DNA from: Lachnospiraceae bacterium
Lineage (GTDB): Bacteria; Bacillota; Clostridia; Lachnospirales; Lachnospiraceae
Length of the DNA: 64,000 nucleotides
NCBI GenBank assembly: GCA_017399685.1
Contig: JAFQBM010000004.1
Coordinates: 1 to 64,000, forward strand
Direction of reading: 5' to 3'
Below, piece after piece: positions 53,582 through 61,669 of the stretch (its first letter is position 1; every line of letters starts with the position of its first letter). A program made the position numbers and the translations under genes. The notes under the pieces were generated by a model. It was not told the DNA's origin. It made no database searches and was given only the letters and a program-made list of their open reading frames with translations.

Positions 53582-54589
53582 ATGATGAAAAGCGATAGAA
53601 TGATTTCAACAGAGTTTATGGAAGAAGACATAAAAATTGAAAACAAACTAAGACCTCAATTACTTTCGGATTATATTGGACAATCAAAGGCGAAGGATAA
53701 TTTGAAAATCTTTATTGAGGCGGCGAAACATCGTGGAGAGGCTTTAGATCATGTGTTGCTATATGGCCCACCTGGACTTGGAAAAACTACATTGGCAGGT
53801 ATCATTGCCAATGAAATGGGTGCGAATTTAAAGATTACTTCCGGCCCTGCCATTGAAAAGGCTGGGGATTTGGCCGCAATACTGAATAATCTGTCTGATT
53901 CTGATGTGTTATTTATTGATGAAATACACCGTTTGAACCGGCAGGTGGAGGAAGTTCTTTATCCTGCTATGGAGGATTACGCCATTGATATCGTGATTGG
54001 AAAGGGTGCGGCTGCAAAATCCATTCGTCTGGATTTGCCGAAATTCACCCTTGTGGGAGCAACTACAAGAGCCGGAATGCTGACGGCACCATTAAGGGAC
54101 CGGTTTGGTGTGGTAAATCGTTTGGAATTTTATACCTTGGAAGAATTGACAAAAATTATTGTCCGGACTTCTGCTTTGTTAAATGTAACCATAGATGAGC
54201 AGGGAGCAGTTGAAATTGCGAAACGCTCAAGAGGAACCCCAAGGCTTGCGAACCGTCTGTTAAAACGGGTGAGGGATTTTGCCCAGTTGGAAAATCAGGG
54301 ACATATTGATTTATTTATTGCGAAAGAGGCGTTGGATCGTTTGGAAGTGGATTCTTTAGGACTGGATAATATTGACCGCTTAATTATTCAGACTATGGTA
54401 CAAAAATTTATGGGTAAACCTGTAGGACTGGATACTTTGGCAGCTTCTATTGGGGAAGATTCCGGTACCATTGAAGAAGTATATGAACCATATCTGATTC
54501 AGAACGGATTGATTCAAAGAACCCCAAGGGGCAGGGTGGCTACCAAGGCTGCTTATGAGCATTTTGGATATGCTTATGATAAAGAATAA
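53582..54589 (+). CDS. ruvB: Holliday junction DNA helicase motor RuvB
   Basis: A 335-residue AAA+ branch-migration motor. N-terminal [12 protein letters not shown], Walker [10 protein letters not shown], Walker B FIDEIHRL and the arginine finger in [18 protein letters not shown] are intact, and the winged-helix domain ([22 protein letters not shown]) closes the protein. Cotranscribed with ruvA and followed by zapA. Confidence 0.98.
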   Translation: MMKSDRMISTEFMEEDIKIENKLRPQLLSDYIGQSKAKDNLKIFIEAAKHRGEALDHVLLYGPPGLGKTTLAGIIANEMGANLKITSGPAIEKAGDLAAILNNLSDSDVLFIDEIHRLNRQVEEVLYPAMEDYAIDIVIGKGAAAKSIRLDLPKFTLVGATTRAGMLTAPLRDRFGVVNRLEFYTLEELTKIIVRTSALLNVTIDEQGAVEIAKRSRGTPRLANRLLKRVRDFAQLENQGHIDLFIAKEALDRLEVDSLGLDNIDRLIIQTMVQKFMGKPVGLDTLAASIGEDSGTIEEVYEPYLIQNGLIQRTPRGRVATKAAYEHFGYAYDKE

Positions 54590-54607
54590 AATTTGGAGGG
54601 AACCTTT

Positions 54608-55021
54608 ATGGATAAAAAAGAGATGCAGGTTATTATCAATAAAAAACTATATACTTTATGTGGTGCAGAATCAGAAGAATATATACAAAAAGTGGCAGCT
54701 TATTTGAATGGTAAATTTGAGGAAATGAATGAGATTCCTGGATTTGATAAGATGCCTGTTGATTATCAGAATATTATGCTTTCTGTTAATATTGTAGATG
54801 AATACATGAAAATGAAGGAAAAAATCTCATTATATGAGGCAGAAATGAAGGAAAAAGATAAGATTATCTTTGATTTACGTCATGAAAACATTGATATTAA
54901 GATGAAAGAAGAAACTACGAAAAAATTAGCTGACCAATATAAAGCGGAAGTAAAGTTATTACAAAAAGAGGTAAAGAAATTAAATGAAGGTCAGATTGAA
55001 TTTAAATTTATAGAAGAGTAA
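54608..55021 (+). CDS. zapA: Cell division protein ZapA
   Basis: A 137-residue FtsZ-ring stabiliser. The N-terminal domain contains VIINKKLYTLCGAESEEYIQKVAAYLN, then LSVNIVDEYMKMKEK leads into a long C-terminal coiled coil, as in the family. The start at 54608 is set by TTGGAGGGA; the frame runs 5 codons further upstream into the ribosome binding site. It begins 18 bp after ruvB. Confidence 0.9.
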   Translation: MDKKEMQVIINKKLYTLCGAESEEYIQKVAAYLNGKFEEMNEIPGFDKMPVDYQNIMLSVNIVDEYMKMKEKISLYEAEMKEKDKIIFDLRHENIDIKMKEETTKKLADQYKAEVKLLQKEVKKLNEGQIEFKFIEE

Positions 55022-55078
55022 TTATATGATACTAGGCATTAGGCTGAGTTTGAATGATATGAGGAGGATTAGGGGAAT

Positions 55079-57472
55079 ATGAATAAGAATAGAAAAGTAG
55101 AAGTATTGGCACCCTGTGGTTCCTTTGAAGCATTGGAAGCAGCAATTTTTTCGGGAGCGGATGCGGTATATCTTGGGGGAGATAAATTTGGTGCCAGGGC
55201 TTATGCTTCGAATTTTAATCAGGAAGAATTAATCAGAGCATTAAATTTTGTTCACCTTCATGGAAAGAAATTATATTTAACGGTGAATACTTTATTAAAA
55301 GAATCTGAAACCAAGGAAATATATGAATATCTAAGAAAGCCATATGAATATGGATTGGATGCAGTGATTGTTCAGGATTTGGGTGTGGCATCTTATGTGA
55401 GAAAACATTTTCCGGAAATGGATTTGCATATCAGTACACAGGCGACAGTAACAGGAGTTTCTTCTGCCTTGCTTGCCAAATCTTTGGGGGCAAGTCGAAT
55501 CGTTCCGGCAAGGGAACTTTCTTTTGAAGAAATTCGTGCTATCAAAGATGCTACCGGGCTGGAAATCGAAGTTTTTGTTCATGGTGCTTTGTGTTATTGT
55601 TATTCCGGACAATGTCTTCTTAGCAGCATGATAGGAGGAAGAAGTGGTAACCGTGGACGTTGTGCCCAGCCTTGCCGGCTTCCTTATCAGGCTTTTGATG
55701 AGAAAGGAATAATCAGCAACGAAAAAGAATCTTATCTTCTAAGCCCAAAGGATTTATATGGATTGGAAAACTTAGATCAATTGATTCTGGCTGGGACAGA
55801 TTCCTTGAAAATTGAAGGACGAATGAAAAAACCGGAATATGTAGCCCTGGTTACCAGTAAATATCGAAAATATGTGGATCAGTTTGAAAAGACAGGAAAA
55901 ATTCAAGTTTCTGCTGAGGACAAGCAGGAATTGATGGATATTTATAATCGTGGTGGGTTTACGGATGGTTATTATGAAACTTATCATGGTAAAAATATGA
56001 TGTCCATGGAAGTACCGAATCATATTGGGGTTTTTGTTGGAACTATCGAGAAAATGAATAAAAACCAGATTGGATTTCGCCCGCAGGTTAAGATTGAAAA
56101 ACAGGACGTATTCACCATAAAAGCTAAAAATAAAGAAGTTACCCTGACTTCTCCAATTTCTGGCGAGACGGGGAAGTTATTATGGTTAAATGCCATGAAT
56201 TTAAAAGAATTAAAAGTAGGAGATAAGATTTACCGAACCAGAAATAATGAGCTGGTTGAAAAAATCAATATATTAAAAAATCAGGTTCAAAAAAAACAAT
56301 GTAAAGCTAAGGTATCTTTAATTGTAGGAAAACCAGCAGTTTTTGAAGTGGAATTTCATTCTATAAAAGTAAGTCTTACGGATTTTGTTGTGGAGAGAGC
56401 AAATCAGCTCCCAACACAAAAAGAAGAAATCCTTAATCTGATTCAAAAAACAGGTAATTTGAATTTTGATTTTTCTGAGATTGAACTTGAGTTATCAAAG
56501 GATGCTTTTATTCCTAAGAAATTTGTAAAGCAGTTAAGAAATCAGGCTGTGCTTAGGTTAGAGGAAAAAATATATGAGACACATAAAAGAAAATTGACAG
56601 AGCAGGATTCTTCTTCTAAAACAACAGAGATATTAAAGGACCAGGCATTGGATTTTGTATCGTCGGAACAGATTCTTTCTGTAAAAGTGAGAACAAAAGA
56701 ACAGTTAGAGACGGTACTCTCAATGAAGGAAGTAAGAAAAATATATTTATCCTATGAATTAGTTTTAAGAAATAAAGACTGGTTATCCGGATTAAACTTT
56801 AATGAAGGAAATAAAGCATGGTATCTTGCACTTCCGGAGATAATACGTAAAAAAGATGAACCATTATTGGAGGAGCTTCTTAGCTACACGGATAAGTTCG
56901 AGGGAGTATTGGTTGAAAATTGGGAAGAAATTGGATATTTGTTAAATAAGAATTATAGGAAAAAAATCGTATATGGTGCTTTTTGTTATCAGTATAACAG
57001 GATGGCACTGGAATATCATAAAAAGTTATTTAAAGATTCGTTGTCAACCTTTCCTTATGAATTAAACAAACAGGAGGCAAAGGATTTGCCGGGTGAAGAG
57101 TATGAAATGGTGGTATATGGTTTATTACCATTGATGAAATCCGTACAATGTGTAAAGAATAATACCAAGGGTTGCCGGAAAGTTCCTGAGAATTTATATT
57201 TGAAAGACCGTAAAAACGAAAAGATGCTGGTATTACCGATGTGCGAGTTTTGTTATAATCTGATATTTAACAGTAAGCCTATCATGTTGTTAGACCAGGG
57301 AGATTATTTTACACAGAAAAAGGTGACGAAATACCGCCTGGAGTTTACCAATGAATCATCAAAACAGGTAAAGGAAATTGTAAATTGTGCTGTACAGGGC
57401 TTATTGTATGGTAATAAGATAGAATTTAAAGGGGAATATACCCGTGGGCATTTTAACAGAGGAGTAGAATAG
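55079..57472 (+). CDS. U32-family peptidase-like RNA-modification protein with DUF3656
   Basis: A 797-residue protein. The N-terminal half is the U32 TIM-barrel with LAPCGSFEALEAAIFSGAD, the four-cysteine signature region EVFVHGALCYCYSGQC, and GNRGRCAQPCRLPY. A long C-terminal part (from ~380) corresponds to DUF3656 and has further cysteines near residues 700-725 (CVKN, CRK, CEFC). Family members (RlhA, TrhP) take part in rRNA C2501 or tRNA U34 hydroxylation, so this is more probably an RNA hydroxylation factor than a protease. Located between zapA and the SEDS gene. Confidence 0.88.
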   Translation: MNKNRKVEVLAPCGSFEALEAAIFSGADAVYLGGDKFGARAYASNFNQEELIRALNFVHLHGKKLYLTVNTLLKESETKEIYEYLRKPYEYGLDAVIVQDLGVASYVRKHFPEMDLHISTQATVTGVSSALLAKSLGASRIVPARELSFEEIRAIKDATGLEIEVFVHGALCYCYSGQCLLSSMIGGRSGNRGRCAQPCRLPYQAFDEKGIISNEKESYLLSPKDLYGLENLDQLILAGTDSLKIEGRMKKPEYVALVTSKYRKYVDQFEKTGKIQVSAEDKQELMDIYNRGGFTDGYYETYHGKNMMSMEVPNHIGVFVGTIEKMNKNQIGFRPQVKIEKQDVFTIKAKNKEVTLTSPISGETGKLLWLNAMNLKELKVGDKIYRTRNNELVEKINILKNQVQKKQCKAKVSLIVGKPAVFEVEFHSIKVSLTDFVVERANQLPTQKEEILNLIQKTGNLNFDFSEIELELSKDAFIPKKFVKQLRNQAVLRLEEKIYETHKRKLTEQDSSSKTTEILKDQALDFVSSEQILSVKVRTKEQLETVLSMKEVRKIYLSYELVLRNKDWLSGLNFNEGNKAWYLALPEIIRKKDEPLLEELLSYTDKFEGVLVENWEEIGYLLNKNYRKKIVYGAFCYQYNRMALEYHKKLFKDSLSTFPYELNKQEAKDLPGEEYEMVVYGLLPLMKSVQCVKNNTKGCRKVPENLYLKDRKNEKMLVLPMCEFCYNLIFNSKPIMLLDQGDYFTQKKVTKYRLEFTNESSKQVKEIVNCAVQGLLYGNKIEFKGEYTRGHFNRGVE

Positions 57473-57482
57473 GGGTGATGGA

Positions 57483-58910
57483 ATGCTTCATATAATTAGT
57501 TTGGGTTCCCATTATATTATGATTTTAGTGGTGCTTTTCTATGCTTTTCTGGCATTATCTTCCATTGGTTTTGATGATAATAAAACCATGAAATTTAAGA
57601 GAAAACTTCAAAAAACATTGATTATTTTATTTCAGTTTTTAAGTTTTTTTACTTTATATCTTCAAACAAAGGAATTAAAGATTTTTTCTATTTACATCAG
57701 TCTTTTGGGACTTACCGTTTTTTATCCTTTGTTGATGAATGTTTTGTATCCTAAGAGACAAAAATTCTTGGAAAATCACTTATTGTTTTTTTATTCTGTT
57801 GGAATCGTAATTTTGTGCAGATTAAAAGAAAATATGGCACTGAAACAATTTATTATTGGTGCGGTAGGATTGGTTTTATTCTCTTTTATTCCTGCATTGA
57901 TTTCAAAATGGAAAACCATAGAGTATTTCGGTGGACTTTACGCCATAGCAGGAATGGTTCTTCTATCCTTGGTATTTTTCATTGGTGTAAATTTAAATGG
58001 TGCATCAAATTGGATTAAAATTGGTGGAATTACATTACAGCCATCGGAATTTGTTAAGATTATGTTTGCCTGCTGTCTGGCATCCTTGTTACGGGAAAAT
58101 ACCTCCTTTGTCAATGTATTTAAAGTTGCAGTGATTAGTGGTATGCATGTTTTAATTCTAGTGGCAGAGAAGGATTTGGGTGGAGCATTTTTGTTCTTTC
58201 TGGTATTTTTATTAACAGTATTTATTGCCACCAATAATTATGTTTACTTTTTTGGAGGACTGGTCGGTGTTATACTGATAATTGTTGTTTTTTATCAGAT
58301 GTTTTCGGATAGTTTCTTTTCCCATGTGAAGGTTCGTATGCTGGCGTGGAAAGATCCTTTTTCATATATTGATAACGAAGGATATCAGATATCACAGTCT
58401 CTTTTTGGAATTGGTACAGGAGGATTTATCGGATTTGGTTTGGGACAAGGTCTTCCAAATAAGATTCCATATGCAGAAACTGATTTTGTTTTTTCTTCTG
58501 TTTGTGAAGAAATGGGTGGAATTATAGGAATTTGCCTGATTCTGATTGAAATTAGTTTTTTCTTTGTTGGATTACACCTGGCAATGAAAATGAAGCGAAA
58601 GTTTTATAAAAATCTTGCAGTGGCTTTATTATTTTCTTATCAGATTCAGGTCATGCTCAATATAGGGGGAGTTACGAAGTTTATACCATCTACTGGCGTT
58701 ACACTGCCTTTTATTAGTTATGGTGGAAGTTCGTTAATCAGCAGCATTATTCTATATTATTTTCTGCAGGGTCTGACGTTGATTTATCACAAAGAGGTGA
58801 AGGAGTATGAAGAAGAACAAAGACGATATGAACAACAAAAAATTAAAGAACAGCAGGAAGAAATCTTTAAAAAAGAAAGAGGAATTCAGTGTCCAAGAAT
58901 ACGAGGATAA
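57483..58910 (+). CDS. FtsW/RodA/SpoVE-family (SEDS) peptidoglycan glycosyltransferase
   Basis: A 475-residue polytopic membrane protein with about ten hydrophobic segments. SEDS hallmarks are NGASNWIKIGGITLQPSEFVK, EKDLGGAFLFF with the catalytic Asp, YAETDFVFSSVCEEMGG and, near the end, STGVTLPFISYGGSS. These enzymes polymerise lipid II together with a class B PBP. Its last 104 bp overlap the start of the partner PBP gene in another frame, and its tail is a charged coiled coil. A cell-division or elongation role cannot be assigned without comparison. Confidence 0.92.
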   Translation: MLHIISLGSHYIMILVVLFYAFLALSSIGFDDNKTMKFKRKLQKTLIILFQFLSFFTLYLQTKELKIFSIYISLLGLTVFYPLLMNVLYPKRQKFLENHLLFFYSVGIVILCRLKENMALKQFIIGAVGLVLFSFIPALISKWKTIEYFGGLYAIAGMVLLSLVFFIGVNLNGASNWIKIGGITLQPSEFVKIMFACCLASLLRENTSFVNVFKVAVISGMHVLILVAEKDLGGAFLFFLVFLLTVFIATNNYVYFFGGLVGVILIIVVFYQMFSDSFFSHVKVRMLAWKDPFSYIDNEGYQISQSLFGIGTGGFIGFGLGQGLPNKIPYAETDFVFSSVCEEMGGIIGICLILIEISFFFVGLHLAMKMKRKFYKNLAVALLFSYQIQVMLNIGGVTKFIPSTGVTLPFISYGGSSLISSIILYYFLQGLTLIYHKEVKEYEEEQRRYEQQKIKEQQEEIFKKERGIQCPRIRG

Positions 58911-60345
58911 ATTTAAGAAAGAGAAAGAAAAAAATGAAAAACAGAATCAGCCAATCTGGTTTATGACTTATGTGTTTTCCGGAATCTTTCTTCTTCTTAT
59001 TTTGTATGTGATTAAGTTTATTGGTTATGATGCAAAATCAGTGATTTCTAATACTTATAATAAACGAACCGATTTGTTGGCAGAAGATGTAATCAGAGGA
59101 GACATTTTGACTTCTGATGGAAAAATCATTGCTACGACTATGGTAGAAGAAGATGGAGAGGAAGTTCGAAGTTATCCATATGGAAGACTGTATGCTCATG
59201 TAGGGGGATATCTTTCTAATGGAAAATCTGGTCTGGAACTGTATGCCAATTATTATTTATTAAGCAGTCATTCTAATATTTTTGACCGGATTGCTTTAAC
59301 CTTATCTTCCGATAAATACCAGGGAGATCAGGTTATCACTACCATTGATTCAAGGCTTCAGCAGGCATGTTACGATGCTTTGGGAAATTCAAAAGGTGCG
59401 ATTGTGGTATTGGAACCAGATACAGGGAAGATTCTTGCCATGGTTTCTAAACCGGATTATGACCCAAATGAAATAGATGCTATTTGGTCTGAAATCGTAG
59501 AGGAAGAGGAAAATAATTCTGTATTGTTAAATCGTGCTTCTTGTGGAAAATATCCTCCGGGTTCGACCTTCAAAGTAATTACAGCTTTGGAATTTATCCG
59601 GGAAAATAATAACTACGCAGAATATGTCTATGACTGCAAGGGAACGGGAATTTTTCAAAGTGTATCCATTCAGTGTGCAAATGGAAAAGCACATGGAGAA
59701 GTATCATTAACAGATGCGTTGGCATATTCTTGTAATGGGTATTTTGCTTCGGCAGGGCTTACTTTGAATCAGGATAAATTAAATCAACTTACAAAGGATT
59801 TTTACTTTGAAAAAGAGGTAAGTTTTGAGTTACCTTACATCAAAAGCAGATATTATCTGGATGGTTCCATGAACCGAAGTCTCATTCCACAGACCGTATT
59901 CGGACAAGGGGACACGACTTTGTCGCCACTTCATAATGCCATGATTTATGCTACGATTGCCAATGGTGGGGTAATGATGCAGCCATATCTTATCGATCAT
60001 GTGGAGAGTGTGGATGGTGTCATTGTAAAAAAATTCTCTTCTGGGATTCTTGCGAAACCTATGACGGTGCAGGAAGCAGGGATTTTAAGTGAAAGCTTAA
60101 AGGGAGTCTGTGATTATGGAACAGGAAAGGCTCTTAGCGGTGCCTCTTATGATGTGGTTGGAAAGACAGGAACAGCCCAGTATGGAACTTTAGGAAAAGA
60201 GCATGGATGGTTTGTAGGGTATTCCAATCCGGAGAATCCGGATATCGTGGTAAGTATATTAGTAGAGGATGTAGGAACTACAGGGGTATATCCTGTAAGT
60301 TGTGCAAAAAAAATTTTTGATACTTATTATACCTCTTTACAGTAA
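58807..60345 (+). CDS. Class B penicillin-binding protein (PbpA-like), partner of the SEDS protein
   Basis: A 512-residue transpeptidase. A long basic cytoplasmic arm (~50 residues) precedes one transmembrane helix (about 53-72), then a short N-terminal pedestal (from RTDLLAEDVIRGDILTSDG) and the transpeptidase domain. Motifs: PPGSTFKV (Ser nucleophile, about 256), SCN (about 310) and KTGT (about 460). The pedestal is short as in mycobacterial PbpA. The start overlaps the SEDS frame by 104 bp, using GAGGTGAAGGAG as ribosome binding site, giving tight coupling. Confidence 0.92.
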   Translation: MKKNKDDMNNKKLKNSRKKSLKKKEEFSVQEYEDKFKKEKEKNEKQNQPIWFMTYVFSGIFLLLILYVIKFIGYDAKSVISNTYNKRTDLLAEDVIRGDILTSDGKIIATTMVEEDGEEVRSYPYGRLYAHVGGYLSNGKSGLELYANYYLLSSHSNIFDRIALTLSSDKYQGDQVITTIDSRLQQACYDALGNSKGAIVVLEPDTGKILAMVSKPDYDPNEIDAIWSEIVEEEENNSVLLNRASCGKYPPGSTFKVITALEFIRENNNYAEYVYDCKGTGIFQSVSIQCANGKAHGEVSLTDALAYSCNGYFASAGLTLNQDKLNQLTKDFYFEKEVSFELPYIKSRYYLDGSMNRSLIPQTVFGQGDTTLSPLHNAMIYATIANGGVMMQPYLIDHVESVDGVIVKKFSSGILAKPMTVQEAGILSESLKGVCDYGTGKALSGASYDVVGKTGTAQYGTLGKEHGWFVGYSNPENPDIVVSILVEDVGTTGVYPVSCAKKIFDTYYTSLQ

Positions 60346-60406
60346 GAAAAGTTTTAGTTGAAATACCTTGATAAAAAAGGTATACTAAAAGAAAGAGGTG
60401 GCATAA

Positions 60407-60913
60407 TTGAATGCACCCGCCACTAAGGTCTTAAAAGGCCAAGCATTGGAGGAATTGCAAATGATTGAAGCAACGAGCTGTGGTGGTGTGGTAATTTTCA
60501 GAGGGAAAGTGTTACTTTTGTACAAAAACTACAAAAATAAATACGAAGGATGGGTTCTTCCTAAAGGAACCGTGGAAGAAGGCGAAGAGTATAAGGAAAC
60601 TGCGATTCGCGAAGTGAAAGAGGAAACTGGTGTGAGTGCCTCGATCATTAAGTATATTGGAAGAAGTCAATATTCCTTTAGTACGTCAATTGATGTAGTA
60701 TCTAAGGATGTTCATTGGTATCTCATGATGGCTGACAGTTATTATAGCAAACCACAAAGGGAAGAATACTTTTTAGACTCAGGTTATTATAAGTTTCATG
60801 AAGCATATCATTTGTTGAAATTTCCGAATGAGAAACAGATTCTGGAGAAAGCATATGCGGAATATATTGATTTGAAACGTAGTAATCTGTGGGGAAACAA
60901 AAAATATTTTTAA
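60407..60913 (+). CDS. NUDIX hydrolase
   Basis: A 168-residue hydrolase of nucleoside-diphosphate-linked substrates. The Nudix box is intact in GTVEEGEEYKETAIREVKEETGV (about residues 63-85). The N-terminal segment (VLKGQALEELQMIEATSCGGVVIF) is compatible with AP4A- or RNA-decapping-type enzymes, but the substrate is unknown. TTG at 60407 follows GAGGTGG; an alternative ATG lies 54 bp downstream. A weak ATACCTT/AAGGTAT hairpin separates it from the PBP gene. Confidence 0.9.
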   Translation: MNAPATKVLKGQALEELQMIEATSCGGVVIFRGKVLLLYKNYKNKYEGWVLPKGTVEEGEEYKETAIREVKEETGVSASIIKYIGRSQYSFSTSIDVVSKDVHWYLMMADSYYSKPQREEYFLDSGYYKFHEAYHLLKFPNEKQILEKAYAEYIDLKRSNLWGNKKYF

Positions 60914-60919
60914 AAAATA

Positions 60920-60948
60920 TTGACATTTGCTATTATAGTTGATATAAT
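60920..60948 (+). promoter_or_regulatory. Perfect-consensus promoter of tRNA-Leu
   Basis: TTGACA at 60920-60925 and TATAAT at 60943-60948 with a 17-bp spacer: full sigma-A consensus. Its core overlaps a 15-bp inverted repeat. Confidence 0.85.
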
Positions 60949-60957
60949 AGCAAATGT
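60923..60957. repeat. Perfect 15-bp inverted repeat over the tRNA-Leu promoter
   Basis: ACATTTGCTATTATA at 60923-60937 and TATAATAGCAAATGT at 60943-60957 are exact complements around the centre GTTGA. It includes the -10 element and part of the -35, so it might be an operator, or a supercoiling-sensitive cruciform. Confidence 0.85.
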
Positions 60958-60969
60958 TGATGAAAACTT

Positions 60970-61052
60970 GCGGATGTGGCGGAATGGCAGACGCAGCAGA
61001 CTCAAAATCTGCCGGGGGTGACTTCGTGAGGGTTCGAGTCCCTCTATCCGCA
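60970..61052 (+). tRNA. tRNA-Leu (anticodon CAA)
   Basis: An 83-nt class II tRNA. The acceptor stem GCGGATG pairs with TATCCGC (one G-U), with discriminator A. The anticodon loop CTCAAAA gives anticodon CAA, reading the UUG leucine codon. A long variable arm (about GGGGGTGACTTCGTG) and the T-arm GGTTCGAGTCC are typical of tRNA-Leu. CCA is not encoded. Confidence 0.95.
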
Positions 61053-61054
61053 TA

Positions 61055-61088
61055 AAAAGCCAAAAATCTTATGATTTTTGGCTTTTGT
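61055..61088 (+). terminator. Terminator of tRNA-Leu
   Basis: AAAAGCCAAAAATC pairs perfectly with GATTTTTGGCTTTT around a TTAT loop, 2 bp after the tRNA. Confidence 0.9.
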
Positions 61089-61117
61089 TATTTGGTATAA
61101 AAAATGGAGGGTTTTCT

Positions 61118-61669
61118 TTGAATTGCTTACAATGTCAATCCAAAATAACACAATATATTGAGGATAAGTTGTCTGAAAACGAGATTCAGGAATTTATCCG
61201 CCATGTAAAAGAATGTAATAATTGTTATGAAGAACTGGATATCTACTATACCCTGTTGATTGGTATGAAATATCTTGATAATGATGAAAATATACCCACT
61301 GATTTTCGCTTACAGTTACAAGAACGGCTAGAACAGGATGAAGCCATGATTCAGCGGAGAAAAAAAATAAAAACATCTTTTTTATTGATAGGATTATGCA
61401 CGGTAGTTGGAATTTTATCTTTATCAGGAGTATTATATAATAAGCATATTTATAATTTAAAGCAGCAGGAATTATTAAACAATCAAGGTACATACTATTT
61501 TAAAGATAATATTGCACCTTTTTTATTTCTTCCGGCAGGACAAAGTTATAAAATAAAAGAGCAGGAAACTGCAGAAGCGGATTATTTTTCTGCAGTGGAT
61601 CAATACATTGAAGAATCAGAAGCATTAGAAGAAAGGGACGAAAATCATGGACAAGATACTTCTCATTGA
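61118..61669 (+). CDS. Membrane protein with N-terminal zinc-finger (anti-sigma-like, zf-HC2)
   Basis: A 183-residue protein. The N-terminal Cys/His cluster (NCLQCQ ... HVKECNNC) matches the zf-HC2 anti-sigma fold. A single transmembrane helix (about 93-113) and a short extracellular tail follow. The TTG start at 61118 is chosen because GGAGGG is 6 bp upstream and it keeps the first cysteines. No sigma factor gene adjoins it, unlike a usual anti-sigma gene, so the partner is elsewhere or the role differs. Its 3' end overlaps polA by 23 bp. Confidence 0.75.
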   Translation: MNCLQCQSKITQYIEDKLSENEIQEFIRHVKECNNCYEELDIYYTLLIGMKYLDNDENIPTDFRLQLQERLEQDEAMIQRRKKIKTSFLLIGLCTVVGILSLSGVLYNKHIYNLKQQELLNNQGTYYFKDNIAPFLFLPAGQSYKIKEQETAEADYFSAVDQYIEESEALEERDENHGQDTSH

